Source of the DNA: an uncultured Mogibacterium sp.
GTDB taxonomy: Bacteria; Bacillota; Clostridia; Peptostreptococcales; Anaerovoracaceae
Assembly (NCBI RefSeq): GCF_938041965.1
Contig: NZ_CALISE010000005.1
Coordinates: forward strand, 1 to 64,000
Direction: 5' to 3'
DNA: 64,000 nucleotides
The notes below the pieces were generated by a model, which was not told the origin of the DNA, made no database searches, and saw nothing but the letters and a program-made list of their open reading frames with translations. Positions 51,717 through 60,797 of the stretch are shown here, piece after piece; the first letter of the stretch is position 1; the number at the start of each line of letters is the position of its first letter. Both the position numbers and the translations under genes were made by a program.

Positions 51717-52667
51717 GTGGCCAATAACTATAATCCATATTGGAAGTGTAATCATCGACATCATCGTGGACATGGCCACGGCTTCTGACATGAGTTTAGT
51801 ATCCTTGTGTTCAGCAGCCGCTAAAGCTACACTGAGCACAGCGCTAGGATATGTAAATGAAAGAGCTATAGTGAGTTTTAAGACGCTAGCTAGCGGTAGA
51901 AACCAAATGGCCATAATTGCGAGTGCTGGCTCAAGCGCTAGACATACGAGGCTAGATATGATTAACTCTTTGTCTGTGATAAGCCCTCTAAGTTTGCAAT
52001 CGCCGAGTTGGATGCCGATTATAATCATGGATAACGGAACAGTTGTCTCTCCGATAGAAGATAGGAAATCCATGGCAGGAGCTGGAATCCTTAGACCAGA
52101 GAATAAAACGAATACAGAACAGATTGAGACGATTGTCACGACGTTTTTAAACGGCTTGATAATTGTCTCTTTGCTTATGGCTCTTATCTTATCAGCTTCA
52201 TCTCTGCTATCACCAAGGTTCATCTGAATCATGCAGCCTATAAAAAGATATAGGTTACATGCGATATTCTGAACTACTGAATAATAAAGCACAACTTGAC
52301 CAAATACTGAGCGAGCAATGGGAAAGCCCATAAAACCTGAATTGCAGGTAACCATAGCTACCGATAAGACATTTTGCTGATCGTTATTTTTCTTGCTAAA
52401 CAATCTGGAAATTTTAACCGATATTGCACCAAAAACAATGAACATAACTATTGAGAGAATTATAATAATAATCGTGTTTGAAAATGTATCAGGGCATATA
52501 GATTGGCCGCAGATTGAATAAATCAAAAGGCAAGGAGTCGTAATGTTCAAGACTAGTGAAATCAAATGATTTATTGAGTCTGTTCCTAATATGCGAAGCT
52601 TATTTGCAGCAAAACCTATAGCTATATATAAAAATATAATAAAAACTTTTGAAGCTATTAATTGCAT
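51708..52667 (-). CDS. AEC-family transporter
   Basis: A 319-residue membrane protein with about ten helices in the auxin-efflux-carrier/AEC fold (KVFIIFLYIAIGFAANKLRILG near the start, cited as FLYIAIGFAANKLRILG, and MVTCNSGFMGFPIARSVFG in the middle). Family members export or import organic acids such as malate or malonate; the substrate here is unknown. ATG at 52667 is preferred because AAAGGAC lies just upstream; a longer frame to 52724 has no signal. The stop TGA at 51708-51710 overlaps the maturase gene's end. It is convergent with the SCIFF genes and divergent from rdgB. Confidence 0.88.
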   Translation of the reverse strand: MQLIASKVFIIFLYIAIGFAANKLRILGTDSINHLISLVLNITTPCLLIYSICGQSICPDTFSNTIIIIILSIVMFIVFGAISVKISRLFSKKNNDQQNVLSVAMVTCNSGFMGFPIARSVFGQVVLYYSVVQNIACNLYLFIGCMIQMNLGDSRDEADKIRAISKETIIKPFKNVVTIVSICSVFVLFSGLRIPAPAMDFLSSIGETTVPLSMIIIGIQLGDCKLRGLITDKELIISSLVCLALEPALAIMAIWFLPLASVLKLTIALSFTYPSAVLSVALAAAEHKDTKLMSEAVAMSTMMSMITLPIWIIVIGHLF

Positions 52668-52880
52668 AGCGCTATTGTCCTTTCTTTTACAAGTAATATA
52701 ATACCAAAATTTCGTCATTAACAAAATACACTGTGTTTTATTTGTAAACCAAGATAAAATACATAAATAAGCAGTTCGTTATGGTATAATTACTATGATT
52801 TTTGAGAATAAGAGACCGAGGTTGTCTTAAGTGAATCGGACTTTTATTTCAAAAAAATGGGTATTGTTAAGGAGATGTAG

Positions 52881-53486
52881 ATGGACAAAGTGATTTTGGC
52901 GACGCAGAACGAAGGGAAAATTCGTGAGATGCGCGACATATTCTCTAAGTTTGGCATGGATGTTATTTCGCGTGATGAGATGGGATTGCCAAAGGATGAA
53001 ATAGAAGAAACTGGCACAACTTTTGAAGAAAACTCTTACATAAAGGCATCTGTGATTGCAAAACAGTGCGACGGGATAGTAGTTGCAGATGATAGCGGTA
53101 TAGCCGTTGATTGCATTGGAGGGAAGCCGGGTGTTTATTCAGCGCGATTTGCTGGTGAAGGCTGTACTCCGCATGATAACAATGTAAAACTACTTCAATT
53201 AATGGACGGTATCCCAACCGAAGAAAGAGGGGCTCGTTTTGTGTCAGTGATTACGCTTATATATCCAGATGGGACGAAGCTTGTAGCTCGCGGAGAGTGT
53301 GAGGGTTCCATTTCTGAAGAGATGCGTGGCGAGAATGGCTTCGGATATGATCCGATATTTATTCCAAAAGGATATGACCAGACTTTTGGTGAGCTACCTG
53401 CAGAGCTCAAGAACAGAATTAGCCATAGGGCTAAGTCGCTTCTGAAGCTAGAGGAACTTATCAATGAACAAAGAGACAGAAAATAA
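52881..53486 (+). CDS. rdgB: XTP/dITP diphosphatase (RdgB/HAM1)
   Basis: A 201-residue house-cleaning pyrophosphatase that removes deaminated purine nucleoside triphosphates. It opens with LATQNEGKIREMRDIF, contains the signature VVADDSGIAVDCIGGKPG and the C-terminal FGYDPIFIPKG with SHRAKSL. Catalytic residues are in place and the length is normal. AAGGAGATG lies 8-9 bases before ATG 52881. Its last 23 bases overlap the start of yihY, indicating coupled translation. The flanking promoter region to 52667 is divergent with the AEC transporter. Confidence 0.95.
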   Translation: MDKVILATQNEGKIREMRDIFSKFGMDVISRDEMGLPKDEIEETGTTFEENSYIKASVIAKQCDGIVVADDSGIAVDCIGGKPGVYSARFAGEGCTPHDNNVKLLQLMDGIPTEERGARFVSVITLIYPDGTKLVARGECEGSISEEMRGENGFGYDPIFIPKGYDQTFGELPAELKNRISHRAKSLLKLEELINEQRDRK

Positions 53487-54546
53487 GTCAAATATTAATA
53501 TTGACAAGGAGAAGAAAAAGAAAGTTCGCCTGAATAAAGACAATCTTATTAAAATTGTCTTTCACATATTCAGACAGTTCGACGACCAGTATTATGCGGG
53601 TTTTGCCGCACAGGTTGCGTATTACTTCTTCATGGCCAGTGTTCCAACACTCATAGTGCTTTCACAGGTACTAGGAGTTTTTGACTTATCATTAGATATT
53701 ATAAAGAATTGGCTCAACCACAATGTCGACTCGCAGCTTAGCGGGTTCGTAATGGGGCTATTTTCCGCTTCATCTGTGAGGCTTGGTAACTTCATCATGA
53801 TTTTCTTAGCGCTTTGGTCAGCTTCTGCCTTGGAGTTCTCGCTCTCTAGGTTGACGAGTTATACGCTGACTGAAGGTGCTTATAAATTTAATTTCTTTGC
53901 AGAGCGATTGAAAGCTGTTCCTACAGCTGCTATTACAATTTTCGCAGTAGCATTTACACTTGTTGTATTCGTATATGGAGAAGATATATTTTACAAGTTA
54001 TTTAATGGTGGAATCCTCGCAAAAGCTCTTATTGCACTAAAACTACCGATTGTAGCGGTATCTTTCTTCGCCATGATCACTTTAAATTATTATATATTGC
54101 CACTTGTAAGAGTACCGATTAGAGCGATACTTCCTGGGGCTGTATTTTCGTCGTTTGGACTTTTGATTGCAACCACAATATATGCGAATTACATCAGTTA
54201 CTCGGTAAATTACGACATCCTGTACGGTGCATTCGCATCGATAGTCGCTCTGATGCTGTGGTTCTATATTATTTCGTGGATACTGTGCGTCGGGATGATG
54301 TTTAACAAGGCATGGGATGAAGTTATGCAGCGTAATAGGCTGAGTCATGAAAAGATGATTGAGTATATAGAGAAGAAGTCGATGCTGCTTGGCGAGGAAA
54401 AATCAAAACGATACATTATATCTGGTGATGATAATTACAGTGCCGAACTAGAAACAATTGCAGTTAAGTTAAGCCGTAAATTTGTCAAAGGCTACGAAGA
54501 AGAGCTTCGTAAAGAAAAGCAGAGAAAGGCGCACCGCAAGCTGTAG
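53464..54546 (+). CDS. YihY/BrkB-family membrane protein
   Basis: A 360-residue protein with six membrane helices (about residues 40-270) of the YihY/virulence-factor-BrkB family, formerly called ribonuclease BN. Family features include YYAGFAAQVAYYFFMASVPT near residue 40 and the LMLWFYIISWILCVGMMFN segment close to the end of the membrane part; a charged C-terminal tail (about residues 285-360) is long for the family. Function in bacteria is not settled. ATG 53464 lies within the end of rdgB. The diacylglycerol kinase gene follows after 73 bases. Confidence 0.9.
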   Translation: MNKETENKSNINIDKEKKKKVRLNKDNLIKIVFHIFRQFDDQYYAGFAAQVAYYFFMASVPTLIVLSQVLGVFDLSLDIIKNWLNHNVDSQLSGFVMGLFSASSVRLGNFIMIFLALWSASALEFSLSRLTSYTLTEGAYKFNFFAERLKAVPTAAITIFAVAFTLVVFVYGEDIFYKLFNGGILAKALIALKLPIVAVSFFAMITLNYYILPLVRVPIRAILPGAVFSSFGLLIATTIYANYISYSVNYDILYGAFASIVALMLWFYIISWILCVGMMFNKAWDEVMQRNRLSHEKMIEYIEKKSMLLGEEKSKRYIISGDDNYSAELETIAVKLSRKFVKGYEEELRKEKQRKAHRKL

Positions 54547-54619
54547 CTTGTGTGTGCTGGTGATATAATTCTTATGAATTGGTGGGGCTATAGTCTCAGG
54601 TTAACTTGAGGTGAACGAT

Positions 54620-55549
54620 ATGGAAGAATTTAATATTATTGAAACTATCGATAGAAAGAAACTGCTATTTATTCTAAATCCTCGTGCAGGCACTATGCAG
54701 GCGAGCAAGAATTTAAGTGATATCCTGCAGATATTTTCTGATGCCGGGTGTTTAACCAGTGTGCTGGTGACAACAAAATCAGGTGACGCAAGAGAATTTG
54801 CACATCTATACGCCAATGATTACGATGTGGTTGCTTGTGCAGGTGGAGATGGTACTTATAACGAGATGATTGATGGCATTATATCTTCGGGGGCTAAGTG
54901 CAAGGTCGGATATATTCCTGCTGGTAGCACTAATGACTTTGGGGCTAGCATCGGATTGTCGAAGAATATCATTGAAGCAGCAAAAGCTATTGCAAATGAT
55001 GAGTCGATTACACTTGATGTAGGTTCGTTTAATGGGCGCTACTTCTCGTATGTGGCCTCGTTTGGAGCTTTTACAAGCACATCTTATTCAGTGCCGCAGA
55101 ACCTAAAGAATATACTTGGGCACACTGCATATGTGCTACAAGGAATCAAGGACATAGTTAATATTAAATCCCAACATGTAAAGGTTATCACAGACGAGGG
55201 ACTTCCGACTGAACGAGTTATTGAAGAGGATCTGGTGTTTGGGGCTGTATGCAATGCGACATCCGTAGGCGGAGTGCTTAAGCTCGATTCATTCAGAGTA
55301 GATATGAATGACGGACTGATGGAGGTGCTGCTAATCAAGTCACCTAAGAACCTGCTAGATGTGAATTCGATTGCAAGGTCACTGCTGGCAAATGATTTAG
55401 ACACTAAGGATATTGCATTCTATAGCGCAAAGACTGTCCGGTTTGAGATGAGCTCCGACATTCCGTGGACTCTCGATGGAGAGTATAAGGAAGGCGAAAG
55501 TGATATCAAGATTGAGACAGTCGTTGATGCAGTGAACATTTTGGTTTAG
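54620..55549 (+). CDS. Diacylglycerol/lipid kinase (YegS/DgkB family)
   Basis: A 309-residue lipid kinase: KLLFILNPRAGTMQASKNL at the N-terminus, the nucleotide motif CAGGDGTYNEMIDGI and the PAGSTNDFGASIGL segment are the family hallmarks, and the C-terminal beta domain ends in PWTLDGEY. It phosphorylates diacylglycerol or a related lipid to recycle phospholipids. ATG 54620 has GAGGTG seven bases upstream; a GTG at 54611 is less likely because it falls within that site. It ends the rdgB-yihY-dgk group just before the insertion-sequence region at 55722. Confidence 0.92.
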   Translation: MEEFNIIETIDRKKLLFILNPRAGTMQASKNLSDILQIFSDAGCLTSVLVTTKSGDAREFAHLYANDYDVVACAGGDGTYNEMIDGIISSGAKCKVGYIPAGSTNDFGASIGLSKNIIEAAKAIANDESITLDVGSFNGRYFSYVASFGAFTSTSYSVPQNLKNILGHTAYVLQGIKDIVNIKSQHVKVITDEGLPTERVIEEDLVFGAVCNATSVGGVLKLDSFRVDMNDGLMEVLLIKSPKNLLDVNSIARSLLANDLDTKDIAFYSAKTVRFEMSSDIPWTLDGEYKEGESDIKIETVVDAVNILV

Positions 55550-55721
55550 ATATCAATTATTGAATAGGTTTCTTATTTTGATATGTACCCATAATCCTGA
55601 ACACATGTTATGAACTAAGTGGAACGCATGGATGTTATCCTACACCTTACATGTGACATCTATTTTGTTTTTCGTTGTATTCTTTCATTGTTGTAATAAC
55701 TTTTGTATTTATCTAGTGGAG

Positions 55722-56763
55722 CGGGGGGTGCGGACGTTTTTTGGATAGCTTAGATAGCAAATCCAAGAGATCGCTTGTACTCCACAGGGCTCAAATACCC
55801 TAACGATTTCTTGATTCTTTTTTCATTGTACCAATGAAGGTACATGTCTAACTCATGCGAGAATTCCTCTATGGTCACATTTTTCCAGTCTTGATTGTAG
55901 AAGAACTCATTTTTTATTCGTCCAAATAAACCTTCACAAGCGGCATTATCTGGAGAGCACTCTTTCTGTGACATGGATCTGGTATATACGTTTATCTCCA
56001 TCCTCTCGATCCAACCCGGCCAGCGATAGTGGCATCCTCGATCTGTATGAATTATTGGTTTGGATTTTGTGCCTATATTCGCAATCGCATCGTCGAGCAT
56101 GCCATTGACTAGATCGGCATTTGGATGTTCACTTATTCGCCACGTGACAAGCATTCCATCAAAGCAATCTACTGCCGGAGACAGATATACCTTGCCTGTC
56201 GGAATGGCAAATTCGCTAATATCTGACAAAAGAAGTTCATCTGGCTTCTTGCTATGAAAATTCCTCTGTACTTCGTTTGGAACAACGGGACTGATTTCCC
56301 CTTTATACGAACTGTATTTCTTCGTTTTTCGGATTTTTACTTCAAGACCATCTTACTTCATCACTCTGCGAACGACTTTCTCCGAGACCTTTATCCCTAT
56401 CTTTTTTAGTTCTGCGTGTATCCTACGATATCCATATCGGGCTTTGTTTTCCAGAAATATCCGATCAACTTCACGGCGCATATGCTTATGTATATCTTCT
56501 ATTTAAACTCCGCTGGAGGGTTTCTGGGATGTTCGGTGGTGTTTTTAAGATTAAGCTTCTTTCGTTTTTCTTTTGTTTTTCCCTCGTTACGAATCCATCT
56601 ATATAGGTGTTCTCTGCTGGGGTAACCAAGTTGACGCACTGTATCTGTAACAGATCCTATCTGATGATAAATACGTAGCGCCTTTGCCTTCTGTTCTTTT
56701 GAATACATCAATGACTCCTTTCAGAGCCCTAATATGTGTCCAGGTTTTTGTCCGCACCCCCCA
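55722..56763 (-). mobile_element. Degenerate IS3-family insertion sequence
   Basis: Terminal inverted repeats GGGGGGTGCGGAC (55723-55735) and its complement (56750-56762) bound a 1-kb element with the IS3-type orfA/orfB arrangement on the minus strand. No obvious target duplication is seen. At about 1.04 kb it is shorter than typical IS3 elements, and its transposase is disrupted, so it is probably immobile by itself. Confidence 0.75.
55750..56711 (-). pseudogene. IS3-family transposase orfA/orfB remnants
   Basis: orfA is read from the ATG at 56711 to 56499 (70 residues, helix-turn-helix of the QKAKALRIYHQIGSVTDTVR kind, cited as KALRIYHQIGSVTDTV) and looks truncated. orfB follows as a broken frame: residues such as ENKARYGYRRIHAELKKIG lead to an in-frame TAA near 56354 (after VRRVMK), then the catalytic core continues through LLLSDISEFAIPTGKVY with the DDE-type Asp in DISEF, AVDCFDG and HTDRGCHYRW, and the Glu in the ECSPDNAACEG region, ending NEKRIKKSLGYLSPVEY. 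The internal stop and a probable deletion between orfA and orfB make it nonfunctional. Confidence 0.8.
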
Positions 56764-56866
56764 GCGTATTAAAAAAGTCTGTAAATTAAAGAATAAATTA
56801 GCCTCTTGTGGTAGTGATATTTAACATCTTTACTGGACAACCAGTAAGGAGGGTACATATCAATTT

Positions 56867-57117
56867 TGAAGTGCACCCCAAAAGTTAGACACAAACTAAT
56901 TTTTGAAGGTGTACTTTTTATGAGCAAATATTCGTATGAAGAAAAACTAGAAGCTGTTTTAAGAGTTATCGAAGAAGGTATGAGTTACAAGGCTAGTGCA
57001 AAAGTCCTAGGGACTGCCCAGGGACACGTACAAAGATGGGTTAGCCGTTATGAAAAATATGGTCCTGAAGGATTGCTATTGCACATAGGTAAGCTTATTT
57101 CATTTATCATTTTATAG
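56867..57117 (+). mobile_element. Truncated IS3-family element end with orfA fragment
   Basis: The left end (TGAAGTGCACCCC at about 56867) is followed by an orfA-type frame from ATG 56921: KYSYEEKLEAVLRVIEEGMS, an HTH stretch, then GHVQRWVSRYEKYGPEG. Similarity to transposase OrfA stops near 57085, where unrelated sequence begins and runs to a stop at 57115-57117. Only the first 55 residues or so are transposase. Confidence 0.7.
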
Positions 57118-57278
57118 CAAAATATGATGGTATAAAGAGAGTTTCAGAAGTCATCTGAATTTTAGAATCATGTGTATAAGCATTAAATTTAATTATATAT
57201 TTTTAGTCTATTAAATAAACCCCTTTTATTATGGCTTATTAAATGTTATAAATTACACATAGGAAATCAATAGATTTA
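57118..57278. other. AT-rich junction without genes
   Basis: No coding region, repeat or hairpin is recognised between the IS fragment and the truncated frame that opens at 57279. The word CACATAGG occurs at both 57080 and 57257, hinting at a recombination junction. Confidence 0.3.
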
Positions 57279-57950
57279 AGAAGCTTTTCAGTAGGAGATA
57301 AGGTTACAATATCTAATGATTTAGAAATATTAAAATTATTTGGGATAAAACCTGATTCAGTCAAATATAACAACAACTCAACAACAGGCGAATTTACGTA
57401 TACTACTAACATATCTGGGGATATTAATGATATTAGTTTGTTGAAAAGAAAGTATGGAAGTATTATCTTTGATGTTAAGGAAGGAGATATTGAGAATCAT
57501 TTAGTTGTAGAACCAAATGGAGATATGTATTTAGATGGCAGAAAACTTGAAATATCTGATGTTTCTTCAGAAAACTTCAATGATATTACGCCTAAAAGAG
57601 CTTCTTCATGGTCATCAAGACCACCAGCTGGTGTAAAATCTTGGTCATATCATAGAACTGTTTCGAGAAAAAAAGTTTATTTAAATACAAAGGCTGGAAA
57701 GGTGACTGCAGCGGTTATTGGAATCATACTAACTGGGGCTGGTTGGGTTGGTTATGTATATAAAGCCGCAAGCTTTGCACATTTAACAGGAGGATATAGT
57801 AGTTGCCTATCCTTTAAAAGCGTGAGATATGTAGGGAATCCACGGTATTTAAGAGCATATAGGTTAGATCAAACTCTTTATACCGAAGCAAATTTTAAAG
57901 GTAAATCAACATTTTGCAGAACCTATGGTTATAATATTCCAAATGTATAA
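57279..57950 (+). pseudogene. 5'-truncated secreted/bacteriocin-like protein of unknown family
   Basis: The frame is open from 57279, directly after an in-frame TAA at 57276, to TAA 57948-57950 without any ATG before TTG 57438. The continuous reading, about 223 residues, has a beta-rich first half (VGDKVTISNDLEILKLFG and VVEPNGDMYLDGRKLEIS), then a Gly-rich hydrophobic stretch near the C-terminus (KVTAAVIGIILTGAGWVGYV), and a last segment with two cysteines (SSCLS and TFCRTYGYNIP). The N-terminus seems lost at the IS junction. I do not recognise the family; the pattern of a small Cys-containing C-terminal domain plus a neighbouring 55-aa membrane protein resembles a bacteriocin with immunity protein, but this is a guess. 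Confidence 0.4.
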
Positions 57951-57961
57951 GGGGGTATTTT

Positions 57962-58129
57962 ATGATGGATAAAAAACAAAAAGATAGATTTATAATGATA
58001 ATATTCGCTCAGTGTTTCTTGTTAATTGTACTTTTCATGAAGCAGAAATCATTATTTTTTTCTGTTGCAGTATTCCCTTTTATGACTATAGGAACTTGTT
58101 TTTGGGGGATTTTAGAAAAAAGAGAGTAG
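57962..58129 (+). CDS. Small two-helix membrane protein (possible immunity protein)
   Basis: A 55-residue protein, starting at ATG 57962 (or the adjacent ATG 57965) with TAAGGGGGT seven bases upstream, ending TAG 58127-58129. It has two hydrophobic segments (about residues 11-27, FIMIIFAQCFLLIVLF, and 33-49, FFSVAVFPFMTIGTCFWG). It begins 11 bases after the truncated gene and so shares its transcript. Size and topology fit immunity proteins that accompany bacteriocins, but no sequence family is recognised. Confidence 0.6.
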   Translation: MMDKKQKDRFIMIIFAQCFLLIVLFMKQKSLFFSVAVFPFMTIGTCFWGILEKRE

Positions 58130-58288
58130 TTTGCTAAAATTGTTGGTCATCGAAGTTTTTAAGGGGCGAATTTTAGGGTCTTATGAAATGTAAATGGATT
58201 GGGCAGTTTGCCCAATCCATTTTGCACGGGAAAACATTAGTAGTGGAGATGTCAAGAAAAGTGCAGTCTCTAAACCCTCAAAATTGAT
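58130..58288. other. Intergenic between the 57962 gene and the IS remnant
   Basis: A hairpin GGATTGGGC-AGTTT-GCCCAATCC near 58197-58219 followed by ATTTTG looks like an intrinsic terminator for the two-gene remnant. Nothing else is recognised. Confidence 0.55.
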
Positions 58289-59209
58289 TTAAGCTGTCAG
58301 GGCTTCGTAGAGTACCATCCTTCTATATTCTGCCAGAGGAATCCCGCTTGGATTAGACGTATATATTCGCACCGTATTGTAGTAGGTGAATACATATTTG
58401 AGGATCCAGGACTTTGCTTCTAACATCTTCATTCTGTATGTCGGGATAAGATATAGAAGTTCTTTCTTCATGTTATCACGCATGATGAGCGATAGGATCT
58501 CCCCATTAAAGCAGTCGATGATCGGTGAAATGTACAGTTTCCCATCGATGCATTGAATCTGAGGTATATCTGTAAGTAGCTTGGTATATGGCTTATCTGT
58601 GGAGAAGTCCTGCCGGATCAGGTTTTCCTTCTCCTGAATCTCGGTTGTAGCTTTGGTCAGATCTTTAGGCCTGCGCTTTCGTTCATGGATTAGTCCCATT
58701 TTGAGTATGATCTGTCTGAGCTTGCGCATACCGACCTTTTGCCATCTTAGCGCAAGAGCCATCTGCATGCGGGGAACTCCATAGTTGTCATTGAATACGG
58801 ACTCATCAATGATGTTCTGTATAACTTCCGAAAGAACCGCATCCTTTAGTATCTCATTGGCTCGCTTGGTTTCACACAGTTCGGCTTCAAGCTCCTGGAT
58901 CCGACGGTCTTTCTCGTCAATAGGTTTACATTTGTAACCACTGCCTACAAAATATGAAGCACCTTGATGCTTTCGGATATATCACCAATCAGCAAGTGTG
59001 TAATATGGAATGCCAAGCTGCTCTGTAGCCTTTCTGACACCGATTTCGTCTGAAAGTTCGATGGCTTCCTGCTTGAATGAATTGTCGTATTGCATAGTCT
59101 CACCAATCCTTTCATTGCATTTCTTGCAAATCCACCTTTGTGATCCTGATTTATTATTCCCATATTTTATACAAATATCTCCACAAACAGGGCAAATAAC
59201 ATGCTTCAT
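58289..59209 (-). pseudogene. IS3-family transposase, single frame interrupted by TGA
   Basis: On the minus strand one reading frame runs from ATG 59209 to 58289 with a single TGA (complement of 58982-58984). Before it: a zinc-ribbon (CPVCGDICIKYG, CKKC) and helix-turn-helix (EIGVRKATEQLGIPYYTLADW). After it: a charged helical linker (KDRRIQELEAELCETKRANE) and a transposase region (GVPRMQMALALRW, DGKLYISPIIDCFNGE, then FTYYNTVRIYTSNPSGIPLAEYR, cited as VRIYTSNPSGIPLAEYR). The core is shortened relative to normal IS3 transposases, with no clear catalytic triad between the DCFNG part and the end, so the element is defective apart from the TGA. Confidence 0.7.
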
Positions 59210-59324
59210 TTTACTATCCTCCTAGAATACTGTTTCTAAGGAAGATATAACCCCAATACACCTTGAAATTTCAAGAGCTGCAAGCATTATCAGCAACTAT
59301 TTTTGTCCTACAACCCGAAATTCA

Positions 59325-59363
59325 AAACTGCTGGCAAATGCGTTACGCATCTGCCAGCAGTTT
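59325..59363 (-). terminator. Terminator of serA
   Basis: A long hairpin (12-bp stem AAACTGCTGGCA at 59325-59336 with complement 59352-59363, and an inner 5-bp stem ATGCG/CGCAT) lies about 80 bases past the serA stop and is followed on the minus strand by TTTTGAATTT. Confidence 0.8.
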
Positions 59364-59445
59364 GTGTTATCAAGTAAGTTCGCTAGTACGATTACAGACC
59401 ACATTTCATATTCATAGCGAATCGACAGCCTGAGCACTGCAATTC

Positions 59446-60570
59446 TTACAGCTCGCGAACTCTGAGGATTCCTTCTCCAGATAGCTCGCCGGATGCATCT
59501 GCAGGTACGAGGGCAATTGCAGCACCGTATTCTGAACGGCTCTTACCAACGCACACATCATCAACGCTTCCGTAAGCAGCCTTTACAGCAGCTTCAACGT
59601 CAAGCTCACCCCTGAATAGGATGCTAACCTTCTTAAAGCCGTCCTTAGCTGGTAGCTCAACAGCAGGGAAGTTAACAGAGTTTCTGATAGTTCCCTTTTC
59701 TAGATAATCCATTAGTTCATCAATAGCCATAGCTGCACAGTTCTCTTCAGCCTCTGCTGTGGAAGCTCCGAGGTGTGGAGTAGCGATTACGCCAGCCTTG
59801 CCGATTAAATCTTCACTTGGAAGGTCTGTAAGATACTTTCTGAGCTTGCCAGATTCTAGTCCTGCTAGAATATCCTCGTTCACAACTAAATCAGGTCTAG
59901 CGAAGTTAAGGATGATTGCACCTTCCTTCATGTTATCGATAAGTGCCTTATTGATCATGCCCTTAGTCTCAGGAAGAGATGGAACGTGGATAGTTATATA
60001 GTCACAAACTTTAACCATCTCAGAGATATCGTCATACATCTCGCATGGGGCAGTAAGGATTGGGTGGATTACTACAGAGTTTCCAACGATGTTCATTCCT
60101 AGAGCGTGAGCAGCGTTTGCAACCTTTGCTCCGATAGCACCTAGTCCGATGACTCCGAGAGTCTTACCAGAAATCTCAGTTCCAGCGAACTGCTTCTTGC
60201 CCTTTTCTACCTGTCCAGCAACATCTCCTTCGAGAGTGTTTGTCCAAGCAACTCCTTCGCAGATGTTTCTAGCGCCTACGATCATTGCTGAGATTACAAG
60301 TTCCTTTACGGCATTGGAGTTTGCTCCAGGTGCATTGAATACTACGATTCCTTCATCAGCACACCTGTCTAGAGGAATGTTGTTAACTCCAGCACCAGCT
60401 CTACCGATAGCGAGTAGATTGTCAGAGAAATCCATATCGTGCATCTTGAAGCTACGAACCACAACTCCGTGTGCTGTGTCTATATCTTCTGTCAACTCAT
60501 ACTTATCTGTAAGTCTACCAAGACCTACCTGTGAAATGTTGTTGAGCGTACCGATATTAAACTTATCCAT
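59446..60570 (-). CDS. serA: D-3-phosphoglycerate dehydrogenase
   Basis: A 374-residue NAD-dependent dehydrogenase, first step of serine synthesis. Visible are the NAD motif TLGVIGLGAIGAKVANAA, the catalytic Arg in ILNFARPDLV, Glu in the NEDILAGLESG stretch, and His in VIATPHLGASTAEAEEN. It is shorter than the 500-residue form: after the catalytic core only about 70 residues remain (through GKSRSEYGAAIALVPAD), a reduced regulatory domain. ATG at 60570 follows AGGAGGT; a longer frame to 60648 extends into the promoter region and is not used. It is divergent from serC, so the two first serine-pathway genes share a control region. Confidence 0.94.
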   Translation of the reverse strand: MDKFNIGTLNNISQVGLGRLTDKYELTEDIDTAHGVVVRSFKMHDMDFSDNLLAIGRAGAGVNNIPLDRCADEGIVVFNAPGANSNAVKELVISAMIVGARNICEGVAWTNTLEGDVAGQVEKGKKQFAGTEISGKTLGVIGLGAIGAKVANAAHALGMNIVGNSVVIHPILTAPCEMYDDISEMVKVCDYITIHVPSLPETKGMINKALIDNMKEGAIILNFARPDLVVNEDILAGLESGKLRKYLTDLPSEDLIGKAGVIATPHLGASTAEAEENCAAMAIDELMDYLEKGTIRNSVNFPAVELPAKDGFKKVSILFRGELDVEAAVKAAYGSVDDVCVGKSRSEYGAAIALVPADASGELSGEGILRVREL

Positions 60571-60797
60571 TCTTAAGTACCTCCTATTGCCTCCCGAGTT
60601 AGGGGGCGTGGTCAAAGTGTTGAAAATATAATTCGTTGAACAGCCCATTTATCACATACTAGATGGCTTATACACTGCCATAAGTGTTGAAAAATGCACT
60701 ATTTACGATATTAAGTATAGCATTATTATTCTTTACATTCAATGTTGAAAGTGCTACAATTTTTATGTAAGTTTGAAACAAATTTGGAGGTATTTAA
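60571..60797. promoter_or_regulatory. Divergent serA/serC control region with repeated motif
   Basis: This 227-bp region drives serA leftward and serC rightward. The word AAGTGTTGAAAA appears at 60615-60626 and 60682-60693, and AATGTTGAAA at 60741-60750, all in the same orientation. A serC promoter is visible as TTTACA (60732-60737), 17 bases, TACAAT (60755-60760), so the third copy lies inside the promoter spacer. The repeats are candidate binding sites for a regulator of serine synthesis; no riboswitch is recognised. Confidence 0.55.

Noticed and set aside
27387..58984. TGA reassigned to tryptophan throughout the genome (code 4)
   Set aside because: Conserved genes use TGG for Trp and several genes (AEC transporter, abiEi, the FMN-binding protein) end naturally at TGA; only four exceptional cases remain.
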